Positions 15,799 through 23,416 of a DNA stretch of 64,000 nt are shown one piece after another (the stretch's first letter is position 1; each line of letters starts with the position of its first letter). The stretch comes from DASVFB01 sp963815965 (lineage in GTDB: Bacteria; Actinomycetota; Thermoleophilia; Gaiellales; Gaiellaceae). Both the position numbers and the translations under genes were made by a program. The stretch lies in assembly GCA_963815965.1 (NCBI GenBank), contig CAWFIT010000001.1, positions 372,001 to 436,000 on the forward strand. Reading direction: 5' to 3'. Below the pieces are notes generated by a model, which did not search any database, was not told the origin of the DNA, and saw only the letters and a list, made by a program, of their open reading frames with translations.

Positions 15799-17078
15799 AC
15801 GATCTCCACGCGCGACGTGCCGAGAAGCCCCTGCGGCCGCGCAATCATCAGCACGATCAGGAGCGCACCGAGGATGATCAGGCGAGTCACGGCCGGCTGG
15901 GGGACGAGCACGTTTTCCCACACGAACGCCGCGAGGTACAGCGTGGGCACGAGAAAGACGGTGCGCCAGAACCCACGCAAAAGCGTCAGCACGAGCACGG
16001 CAGCGATCAGCGCGACGTACGCGTACTTTCCGATCAGCGACGCGTTGTGCTCGGGGTGGATCACCCAGCCTTGCACGGTTCGGCCGATCGCATCACCGCC
16101 CGCCGCCGCGCCTTTCGTGCCCGCCGGCCAGGCCACGGCCACGATCGCGTGTACCGCGTAGCCGAAGGCGACGAGCGAGACGAGAACGGCTGCGAGCTTC
16201 TTCCACGGCCGCATCTTCGCCACGAGCGTGATCAGGATCACCGAGTAGAAGAGCCAACGTGCCTGATTCGGGTCGCGCAAGACCTCGAGCGAGACGTTGA
16301 TCGTGATCGCGCCGAGGACGACGCCGCTCAGGCTTCCGGCGCCGCCGAGGATCACCATCGCATAGATCGTGATCAGCAGCGGGACGTCGTAGTTGTCGGG
16401 GAAGACCGCGCCGTCCACCGCCGCGCTGATCATCCCGGTGAGTCCCGCCACGGCAGCGCCGAATGCGAATGCGAGCAGCTTCAGCCGGTTCACCGGAATG
16501 CTCATCGCCTCGGCTGCGAGCGGATCCTCACGCAGCGCTTTCCATGCGCGCCCGGTGCGCGACTCCACGACGAGATGCAGCACGACCATCACCACCGCGA
16601 GCGTGATCAGCGCCACATAGAAGTACCCCTGGATCGAATTCACCCGCTTGCCGAAGAAGGTCAACGGATCGAGCCCGGAGATCCCGTTCGGCCCGCTCGT
16701 CAGATCGACGGCACGGCTGTGCCCGAGCAGCGTCAGGCGATTCCCGTTCGTCGTGAAGGTGACGAACGCCAGCCCGAAGAAGAGCGTCACGATCGCGAGG
16801 TAGTCGCCGAGCAGTCGCCGTGACGGCAGGCCGAGCAGCAGACCCAGAAAGGCCGTCGCGACGATGATCACCGGCACCAACGCCTCGGCGGGCCAGTGGA
16901 TGCCGAACTTGTCCGACGCGAGCAGCGCATACGAGTACGCGCCGAAGCCGTAGAACGCGACAAAGCCCAGGTCGAGCAGGCCCGCGAAGCCGACGGAGAC
17001 GTTCAGGCCGAGCGCAAGCAAGGCAAAGATGAGCGTGTCGACGCCGACGCGGATCACGTACTCGTTGCTGGAGAGCAA
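15795..17078 (-). CDS. livM: LivM-type ABC permease (start uncertain)
   Basis: 427 residues from TTG 17078. Family core: ALGLNVSVGFAGLLDLGFVA, GDYLAIVTLFFGLAFV, GRAWKALREDPLAAEAMSI, MVILGGAGSLSGVVLGA. It is longer than usual because of extra helices after residue 300. The same frame stays open upstream to about 17220 and encodes another hydrophobic stretch (SVLFGGFLLAAALVPLL), but no ATG/GTG/TTG lies there. An ATG at 17227 overlapping the livH stop is in a different frame. So the 5' end probably has an indel and the true start is likely 17227. Confidence 0.87.
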   Translation of the reverse strand: MLSSNEYVIRVGVDTLIFALLALGLNVSVGFAGLLDLGFVAFYGFGAYSYALLASDKFGIHWPAEALVPVIIVATAFLGLLLGLPSRRLLGDYLAIVTLFFGLAFVTFTTNGNRLTLLGHSRAVDLTSGPNGISGLDPLTFFGKRVNSIQGYFYVALITLAVVMVVLHLVVESRTGRAWKALREDPLAAEAMSIPVNRLKLLAFAFGAAVAGLTGMISAAVDGAVFPDNYDVPLLITIYAMVILGGAGSLSGVVLGAITINVSLEVLRDPNQARWLFYSVILITLVAKMRPWKKLAAVLVSLVAFGYAVHAIVAVAWPAGTKGAAAGGDAIGRTVQGWVIHPEHNASLIGKYAYVALIAAVLVLTLLRGFWRTVFLVPTLYLAAFVWENVLVPQPAVTRLIILGALLIVLMIARPQGLLGTSRVEIV

Positions 17079-17223
17079 CGGAACAAGCGCTGCCGCGAGG
17101 AGAAAACCGCCGAAGAGGACGCTGCGCGGGACGCGATCGAATGTCCGCCGCAGCCGAACCGTCTTCGCGCCGCTCGTCGACCTCGGCGACCCAGCTCGTC
17201 CACCCCGATGCGCGGCGCCTGGC

Positions 17224-18159
17224 TCATACCTTCGTTATGTCTGCTTTCCCGAGCAGGCCTGTGGGGCGCACGAGGAGCATGGCGATCAGGAGCCCGAAGA
17301 CGATCAGGTCGTAGAACGTCGAGGACAGATAGCCGGTCGAGAACGCCTCGGCGAGCCCGATGACGAGCCCGCCGAGCATCGCGCCCGGGATGCTTCCGAT
17401 CCCGCCGATGACGGCCGCCGTGAATCCTTTCAGCCCGGCGACGAAGCCCATGAAGTGGTAGACGCGCTGGAACACGAGCCCGACCATCACGCCTGCTGCG
17501 CCGGCAAGAGCGGAGCCGATCAAGAACGTCACGACAATCGTGCGGTCGACGTCGATTCCCATCATCGCCGCCGCCTCACGGTCGTAGGAGGTCGCTCGCA
17601 TTGCCTTTCCGACCCGCGTGCGAGAAATGAAGAGCGTGAGCCCGACCATCAGCGCAGCGGTGCTGAGGATCACGATGATGCGAATTAGCGAGATGTTCAA
17701 TGGTCCCCAGTGGATGCCCTTGACGAAGAGCGCACCGTTATCGAGCTCGAAGGTCCCGTACGAGCGAAAGTCGGCCGAGAAGAGCAGAAGCGCCGAGTTC
17801 TGGAGGAAGAACGACACGCCGAGCGCAGAGATCAACGGCGCGATCCGCGGCGCGTTCCGGAGCGGCCGGTAGGCGAAACGCTCGACGACGACGCCTAGCA
17901 ACCCGGCCCCGACCATCGCTGCGATGAACATGAACGAGATCAGCAGCCAGATCGGGAAGATCGGGTTCGCGGGGCCGCCCGAGACGGTGAGCACGCCGTA
18001 GCCGATGAACGCGCCGATCATGTAGACCTCGCCGTGGGCGAAGTTCAGGAGCTTCAGGATTCCGTACACCATCGAATAGCCCAGAGCGATCAACGCGTAC
18101 ACGCTGCCGAGCGTGAGCCCGTTGACCAACTCCTGAACGAAGAAGTCCCAGGTGTACAT
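17224..18159 (-). CDS. livH: LivH-type ABC permease
   Basis: 311 residues from ATG 18159; the extension to 18195 would run through a strong hairpin and is rejected. It starts with YTWDFFVQELVNGLTLGSVY and carries the LivH signatures ALIALGYSMVYGILKLLNFAHG, RVGKAMRATSYDREAAAMMG and FTAAVIGGIGSIPGAMLGG. Forms the membrane channel with LivM. Confidence 0.93.
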   Translation of the reverse strand: MYTWDFFVQELVNGLTLGSVYALIALGYSMVYGILKLLNFAHGEVYMIGAFIGYGVLTVSGGPANPIFPIWLLISFMFIAAMVGAGLLGVVVERFAYRPLRNAPRIAPLISALGVSFFLQNSALLLFSADFRSYGTFELDNGALFVKGIHWGPLNISLIRIIVILSTAALMVGLTLFISRTRVGKAMRATSYDREAAAMMGIDVDRTIVVTFLIGSALAGAAGVMVGLVFQRVYHFMGFVAGLKGFTAAVIGGIGSIPGAMLGGLVIGLAEAFSTGYLSSTFYDLIVFGLLIAMLLVRPTGLLGKADITKV

Positions 18160-18167
18160 CAGGGCAT

Positions 18168-18197
18168 GTGTGCGGCCCGCGAGTGCGGGCCGCACAC
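18168..18197 (-). terminator. Strong intra-operon hairpin between livK and livH
   Basis: A perfect 13-bp stem (18168-18180/18185-18197) with a GAGT loop lies 10 bp after the livK stop and 8 bp before the livH start. It has no T-run. In other Liv operons such structures stabilise the abundant binding-protein mRNA or reduce read-through into the permeases. Confidence 0.7.
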
Positions 18198-18207
18198 AGT
18201 CGTGTCC

Positions 18208-19354
18208 CTAGCCGACGAGCTTGTGCGAGCCGTCGCTTTGGATCTGTGACACGTAGAACTTCGCGGCCGGCACGTCACCGTGCTTGTCGAAGCTGATCGT
18301 GATCCCGAGGATCGAGTGCGGGATCTTGACCGCGCGGATGTTCTTCATGATCTCGGCACGCGACGCCGTTCCGTCTGCGCACGCTGCCTTGTACGCCGTC
18401 GCGGCAACCTGCACCGACACGTACGACGGCGGGCCGAAGGTGCTCCACTTCTTGCCGTACTTCTTGTTGTACCCGGCGATGATCGCCGCGGTGCCCGGCA
18501 GACCGTGGATGTCTCGTGCGAACGACGAGACGTACGCGCCCTTGGCGGTGAAGTCACCCGAGTCGAGGCCGTCCGAGCCGAAGATCTTCGCCGTCTTGGC
18601 CTGCTCGAGCATCTGCTCGGCGAAGAGCTGACCGTTCGCCGCCACCTGCCAGGGCAGGAAGACGACGTTCGCGTCACTCGGGACCTTCGTGACGAGCGAC
18701 GAGAAGTCCGTCACCTTCTGGTTGACCGACTCACGCTGCACCTTCACGCCGTTGGCCTTCAAGACGGCCGTCGCCGCCGCGGCGAGACCGGTCGAGTAAG
18801 CCTCCTGATCGTCGATGATCACGACCTTCTTCGCGTGCAGCTTCTTGACCATGAAGAGCGCGTCGGAACGTCCCTGAGCCGTATCGCTGCCGACCACGCG
18901 CGAGAAGGTCGGGTACTTCCCCTGCGTGAGCGTCGCGTTCGTCGCCGATGCGGAGATGTACGGCAGGGTCTTCCGCTTGAACAGCGGTCCGACCGCGATC
19001 ACTTCCTGGGACCCGGCGGGTCCGACCGTCACGAGCAAAGAACTGTCGGCGGCGAACTTCGTGCCGACGGTCAGCGCCAGCTTCGGGTTGAGCTGGGTAT
19101 CGCCCTGCTTCAACCTGAAGTGGGTTCCATTTGCAGCGTTGAAGCGATCGAGCGAGTACTTCGCCCAGTTGCCCTGTTCCGCGCCGAGGAATGCGACCGG
19201 TCCCGGTGAGCGGGCCCAGGAAACCGATCTGCCCGGACGTGCAGGCGGCCACGCTGCTCGCGCTGATCGTCGGGCTCGTGCTCCGTTGCACGGCGGAAGC
19301 CGATGCCGCAGAGACCCCAGCGACGATGAGCGCCAACACAAGCGCTTTCTTCAT
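18208..19354 (-). CDS. livK: LivK-type periplasmic amino acid-binding protein (one frameshift)
   Basis: The signal peptide frame starts at ATG 19354 (KKALVLALIVAGVSAASASA) and reads to CTSGQIGFLGPLTG; the mature domain continues in another frame from PVAFLGAEQGNWAKYSLDRF. Removing one base of the CCC at 19202-19204 joins them. The binding fold is Peripla_BP_6: TVGTKFAADSSLLVTVGPAG, VVIIDDQEAYSTGLAAAA, GSDGLDSGDFTAKGAYV. The ATG follows the cupin stop directly (TAAATG) and its ribosome site AAGGAGG lies in the cupin's last codons, so the two are coupled. Confidence 0.88.
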
Positions 19355-20095
19355 TTACATGTCCTCCTTGTTGTCGACCCCGTCCTCGAATGCCTTCGAG
19401 GCGGGATCGCCCGATGGATGAAAAACACCGAGAACCCTCATGTTCCTAGTCCCCGTGTTCTCGATGCAGTGCCTTACGTACGGCGGCAGGTGAAGGCACG
19501 TACCCGCCTCGAGCGGGAAATCCTCTCCTGCGATGTGGTAGACCCCATCGCCCTCCAGTATGTAGACGACTTCGTCGTAGGTATGGCTGTGCTCAGGCGC
19601 ACGGCCGGGTGGAATGATGCCGACGAACTGCGTGACGTCGAGGCAGCCGGCGTCCTGGTTGACCAGGTAGCGGAACTCGCGGTTCGGCGTCGCCGGCAAC
19701 ACGGGCTGATCGGCGTAGCGAACGATCACGCGCCGGCCGTTGCCGACGCCGTGCTCGCTCGCGGGCGCTGTCACCGAGACAATCGTCAGCTCTTCGGGGG
19801 CGTCGACGGAGTACGACTCGCCCGGTGCGATGAACGCGGCCGTGGCCGGTTCGAGTTGATGGTCCGCCCCGTCGAGGCTCAGCGTGCCGGTGCCGGAGAC
19901 CACGAACAGCACCTCCTGGCGGTCGTCGCCTCCCCGCTCGAGCGAGCGCCCGGAGGAAAAGCGGATCACGCGCTGCTCGAGATGCTCGCATCCCCGCGAC
20001 GCGTCAATCGTCGTCCGCACGGCCGCCGTGTCACCGGGGGCGCGCACTGGATCGACATCCTGCTCCGCAATGACGAAGCCCTCTACGACCGGCAC
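19355..20095 (-). CDS. Bicupin (two-cupin) protein, first gene of the Liv operon
   Basis: 246 residues, two cupin barrels. The N-terminal one contains EVLFVVSGTGTLSLDG and FIAPGESYSVDAP; the C-terminal one has HSHTYDEVVYILEGDG and HLPPYVRHCIENTG with its metal-type His/Glu set (HSHTYDE, H near HLPPYVRH). Bicupins include ureidoglycine aminohydrolases, quercetinases and gentisate-like dioxygenases, and no one of these is clearly indicated. Placement before livK suggests it acts on, or senses, the transported compound. The last codons carry the livK ribosome-binding site. Confidence 0.82.
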   Translation of the reverse strand: MPVVEGFVIAEQDVDPVRAPGDTAAVRTTIDASRGCEHLEQRVIRFSSGRSLERGGDDRQEVLFVVSGTGTLSLDGADHQLEPATAAFIAPGESYSVDAPEELTIVSVTAPASEHGVGNGRRVIVRYADQPVLPATPNREFRYLVNQDAGCLDVTQFVGIIPPGRAPEHSHTYDEVVYILEGDGVYHIAGEDFPLEAGTCLHLPPYVRHCIENTGTRNMRVLGVFHPSGDPASKAFEDGVDNKEDM

Positions 20096-20140
20096 GCGTC
20101 CATTCTCACTACAGCGCCGCGCGGCGTCAACGACGCGGGC

Positions 20141-20146
20141 TAGGCT
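20141..20146 (+). promoter_or_regulatory. Leaderless -10 element of the GNAT gene
   Basis: TAGGCT ends 6 nt before ATG 20153 with no ribosome-binding site between, the pattern of leaderless actinobacterial transcripts. Confidence 0.4.
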
Positions 20147-20152
20147 CGGCTA

Positions 20153-20590
20153 ATGGACGGCGGAATCCGCGCTGCGGAAACGGCCGACGCCGAGACCGTG
20201 CGCGAGCTGTTCCGCGAGTACGCGGCAGGGCTCGAAGTCGATCTCTCCTTCCAGGACTTCGAGGCCGAGGTCGCCGACCCGCTGGGCTTCTACGAGCTCG
20301 TGCTCCTCGCAGAGGGAGGCTGCGTCGCGCTCCGGCGGATCGACGCCGAGACCTGCGAAATGAAGAGGCTCTACGTCCGTCCGGATGCGCGGGGCGGCGG
20401 GCTCGGGCGGCGGCTCGCGGAGGCCGTCGTGGCCGAGGCTCGGTCGCGCGGGTACCGGCGGATGCTCCTCGACACGCTCCCGACGATGACCGAGGCGCGC
20501 GCGCTCTACTCGAGGCTCGGCTTCGTCGAGTCGCAGCCGTATCGGTACAACCCGGTGCCCGGCACGACGTTTCTCGAGCTCGTGCTCTAG
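20153..20590 (+). CDS. GNAT-family N-acetyltransferase
   Basis: 145 residues covering one GNAT domain. The acetyl-CoA binding motif A is seen as CEMKRLYVRPDARGGGLGRR (the R/QxxGxG/A loop), and motif B as EARALYSRLGFVESQPYRYN. The substrate is unknown; the ending resembles the small-molecule acetyltransferase subgroup. It is convergent with the LanC-like gene, overlapping its stop by 4 bp. Confidence 0.9.
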   Translation: MDGGIRAAETADAETVRELFREYAAGLEVDLSFQDFEAEVADPLGFYELVLLAEGGCVALRRIDAETCEMKRLYVRPDARGGGLGRRLAEAVVAEARSRGYRRMLLDTLPTMTEARALYSRLGFVESQPYRYNPVPGTTFLELVL

Positions 20591-21600
20591 ACGACGTCGA
20601 GTAGCGGCCAGCGGTCGTCGACCTCGACGCAGGCACGCAAGTAGAGCGCGACGCCGATGTCGCCGGAGAGGAGGCCTCGCTCGCCGTTGCGTTGCTCGAT
20701 CGCGTGCATCGCGAACCGCCGCGCGCGTTCGAGCCACTTGCGGTCGCGCGTGCGCCGGAGCAGCTTCAGGAAAGCCCAGCCGTTGCCCGCCGTGCCGTGG
20801 CAGAGTCCGGCGCCTTTGCGCAGCGGGCCTGCCTCCCAGACGAGCTCGCCTGCCGCAAGCAGCAGTGCATCGAGCGGGCGGTGCGCGGGCGCGCCGGACA
20901 GCGCGCAGACGACGCCGGGAGCCCCGTGGCACCACTGCACTCTGATCGAGTCCGCAGGGCTATCCGGCCGCGGCAGCCAGTTGACGAGGTTGCCCTCACG
21001 CAGCGCCGTGTGTTCGAGTGTCTCGACGACGCGGTGCATCAACTCGGTCTGGTGCTCGCGGCTCTGCAGCGAGGCGGCGCGAAGGAGCGCGTATACGTTG
21101 CCGACGAGACCATGCGCAAAGCCGAGGTTGTTCGAGCGCTTGCCTTTGTACTCCTGGGTCCAGATGCACGCGCGGAGCTTCGAGTCGAACGACCACGTCG
21201 ACCACAGCCGGCTGATCGCGGTGCGCGCGATGTCGTCCTCGTCGAGCAGTCGCGCGGCGACGAGCGCGCCGCCGACGCCGTACAGCAGCTCGTTCCACGG
21301 ATCGTCGATGCACGCCGCTGCGGCTGCGCGGAAGCGTGCGGCGTCGCGCGTGGCGAGCGCGATGCCGACCTCGCCGTCGGCGTAGCCGGGCCCGTCGCCT
21401 TCGCCGGGAGTCCAGTCGACCTCACGGCCGAGCGTGCGCAGCGCGTGGATGTCCCCTGCGACGCCGGCGTACACGCCTTCTTCGGGAGGCGGCCCGGCCG
21501 CGATCGTCTCGTCGGCGATGTCCGCGATCGCATACCGCGCAAGACGTTCGTTCCACGGACCTCCGCCAAGGGCCTCGTGCTCCTTGGCGTTGTAGATCAC
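20587..21600 (-). CDS. LanC-like (lanthionine synthetase C-like) protein
   Basis: 337 residues from GTG 21600. Repeated alpha/alpha-barrel motifs are present: GVYAGVAGDIHAL, LLYGVGGALVAARLL, GFAHGLVGNVYALL, QWCHGAPGVVCAL, LCHGTAGNGWAFLKL and LSGDIGVALYLRAC. The zinc set of LanC proteins is conserved (Cys of WCHG; Cys-His of LCHG). No LanB or lanthipeptide precursor is visible nearby, so it is more likely a stand-alone LanC-like protein than part of a lantibiotic cluster. It starts 11 bp after the M55 peptidase stop, so the pair is probably one operon. Confidence 0.85.
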   Translation of the reverse strand: MIYNAKEHEALGGGPWNERLARYAIADIADETIAAGPPPEEGVYAGVAGDIHALRTLGREVDWTPGEGDGPGYADGEVGIALATRDAARFRAAAAACIDDPWNELLYGVGGALVAARLLDEDDIARTAISRLWSTWSFDSKLRACIWTQEYKGKRSNNLGFAHGLVGNVYALLRAASLQSREHQTELMHRVVETLEHTALREGNLVNWLPRPDSPADSIRVQWCHGAPGVVCALSGAPAHRPLDALLLAAGELVWEAGPLRKGAGLCHGTAGNGWAFLKLLRRTRDRKWLERARRFAMHAIEQRNGERGLLSGDIGVALYLRACVEVDDRWPLLDVV

Positions 21601-21610
21601 ACGGTCGCCT

Positions 21611-22427
21611 CTAGCCGAAGAAGAAGAACTGCTGCCACGCCTGCCACCACGTGTCCGCAGTCGAACGGATGCGCCGCGCGTCGACGATCTCGACGCCGTG
21701 CGCGTGCCGCAGCTTGTCCACTGCCGAAGTGACCTTGTACTCGACGTCGATCGTGCACGGGCTGCCCGGGTCGTAGGGCTGCACCGCGTTGAGGTCGCCG
21801 AGCGCACGCTTCGCGCCCTCTTCGATCATCTCGCGCGCGCGCGTGGCGGGAAACTGACGCGCGCTGTAGCGGCCGAGCCCTTCCTTCACCGCGACCGTCG
21901 TCAAGCCGTCGCCGAGCAGTGCCTTTCCTTCGTCGCACGTCGCGCTGATCGCCGGTGACGAGCAGCACGGGCACTCCCCAGGTGCCGCACAGCGCGGCGT
22001 TGATGCCCGTCTCGCCGACGAGCGTCCCGTTGAAGGAGAGGTTCTGCCACTCCTGGCCCGAGACGGTGTGGTTCAGCACTCCGTACTGGGCGCCGTTCAT
22101 CGCGTGCATGCCGACGAAGAGCGCCGCGTCGCATCCGGCCTCGAGGAAGCCCGTGTAGCTCGTCCACTCCTCCTGCACGACGTACTCGCAGTCGGGATCG
22201 AGCTGGTCGGGAACGAGCGAGTTGAACGTCCAGCCGCCGCCGGCGCCGTGGCAGTCCATGACGACGATCTCCGTCGCGCCGGCCGCCTTGGCGCCGCGCA
22301 CGGCGGCGTTGATCTCCTCGGTGTAGAGCCGCCGGCCTTCGTCGTACATCGGGTCGCCGCCGGTCGTCTGCTGCCACTTGACGATGCCCGCGACGCCTTC
22401 CATGTCGCTGATGACGTGAACCTTCAT
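21611..22427 (-). CDS. M55-family D-aminopeptidase (DppA-like), one frameshift
   Basis: Starts at ATG 22427 with KVHVISDMEGVAGIVKW (metal-site SDMEG), followed by GATEIVVMDCHGAGGGWTFN and ALFVGMHAMNGAQYGVLNHT, all typical of the DppA decamer family of zinc D-aminopeptidases. After GVPVLLVTGD the frame breaks and continues as LTTVAVKEGLGRYSARQFP. Removing the G at about 21947 restores VTGDSATCDEGKALLGDG. Total 817 nt (+1). DppA-type enzymes release D-amino acids from peptides, for example from wall peptides. Followed directly by the LanC-like gene. Confidence 0.85.
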
Positions 22428-22446
22428 GCGGGTAGCCTCTCAAACC

Positions 22447-23203
22447 GTGGAGACCGGCCTGGCAGGGAAGCGCGTCCTCGTCACAGGTGCGTCCGGCGGG
22501 ATCGGCTCCGCGTGCGCCCGCGAGTTCGCCGCCGAGGGCGCGAACGTCGTGGTGCACTACCGCGGCGGACGCGAAAGCGCGCAAGCCCTCGCTGCCGAGC
22601 TCGGCGCAGATCTCGTCCAGGCCGATCTGACCGTCGAGTCGGAGGTCGAGGCGCTCTTCGAGCAGGCGGGCACGCTCGACGTCTGCGTCGCCGTGGTCGG
22701 CGAGTGGCCGCGCGGGGACGTCCCGGTGTGGGAGCTGCCGCTCGAGCGCTGGGAGCGGACGCTTCGCGTGAATCTGACCGCGACGTTCCTCACGGCGCGC
22801 GGCTTCCTCCGCGTCGGTCGCCGAGACGAAGCACGGGTCGCTTGTGCTGGTCGGCTCGACTGCGGGGATCTTCGGCGAGGCGGGACATGCCGACTACGCG
22901 GCGGCGAAGGCCGGGCTCGTCGGGCTTCTGCTCAGCATGAAGAACGAAGTCGTGCGAGTCGCGCCGCTTGCCCGCGTGAACGCGGTCTTCCCCGGGTGGA
23001 CCGAATCGCCCATGACGCGAGGCCTGGTCGACCAAGAGCGCGTCGACCAGATCTCCCGGACGATGGCGCTCCGAAAGGTTGCGCAGCCAGAGGACGTCGC
23101 CCGGCAGGTCGTGGTCCTGGCGTCGGATGCGCTCTCGGGGCACGTCACCGGCCAGGTCGTCACAGTCGCCGGCGGCATGGAGGGCCGCGTCGTCCACGAA
23201 TAA
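22447..23203 (+). CDS. Short-chain dehydrogenase/reductase (FabG-like), one frameshift
   Basis: From GTG 22447 the N-terminus shows the NAD(P) motif VLVTGASGGIGSACA. The frame breaks after LTARGFLR and continues as LVLVGSTAGIFGEAGHADYA with catalytic Ser (VGSTAG) and Tyr-Lys (DYAAAKAG), ending with the family's SGHVTGQVVTVAGGM. Deleting one G at about 22811-22813 joins the halves (757 nt, +1). The substrate is unknown. It is divergent from the M55 gene with only 19 bp between starts, so the promoters overlap the coding ends. Confidence 0.85.
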
Positions 23204-23210
23204 ATAAGGA

Positions 23211-23232
23211 ACGGCGGCCCAGGGGCCGCCGT
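23211..23232 (+). terminator. Hairpin after the SDR gene
   Basis: ACGGCGGCC and GGCCGCCGT form a perfect 9-bp stem 8 bp past the SDR stop, without a T-run; probable terminator. Confidence 0.55.
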
Positions 23233-23416
23233 GTGCTCGAGCCGCCAGCGCCGCAGGCTAATTGCCGTTAGTCCCCGGACGCGCAGCCTTTGAATCAGAC
23301 CCGGCGGCTCCCGCCGCATGGGTGCCTGCCGTGTCTGACTTCACTATCGCCGAGAACGGACCACTTGATCTATCACCCGAACGGGGTTGACCAGACCGCT
23401 TGATTACGCTGCGTCG
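23233..23416 (+). other. 184-bp leader before the homocysteine methyltransferase/MTHFR gene, structure-rich
   Basis: No credible ORF. It contains nested inverted repeats, for example CAGAC...GTCTG (about 23298/23335) enclosing GGCGG-CTC-CCGCC. A methionine-related gene follows, so a regulatory RNA is conceivable, but I cannot match it to SAM, SAH, cobalamin or THF riboswitch consensus by eye. Confidence 0.35.

Noticed and set aside
20587..22427. Lantibiotic biosynthesis cluster
   Set aside because: Only a LanC-like gene; no LanB/LanM, precursor or dedicated transporter nearby.
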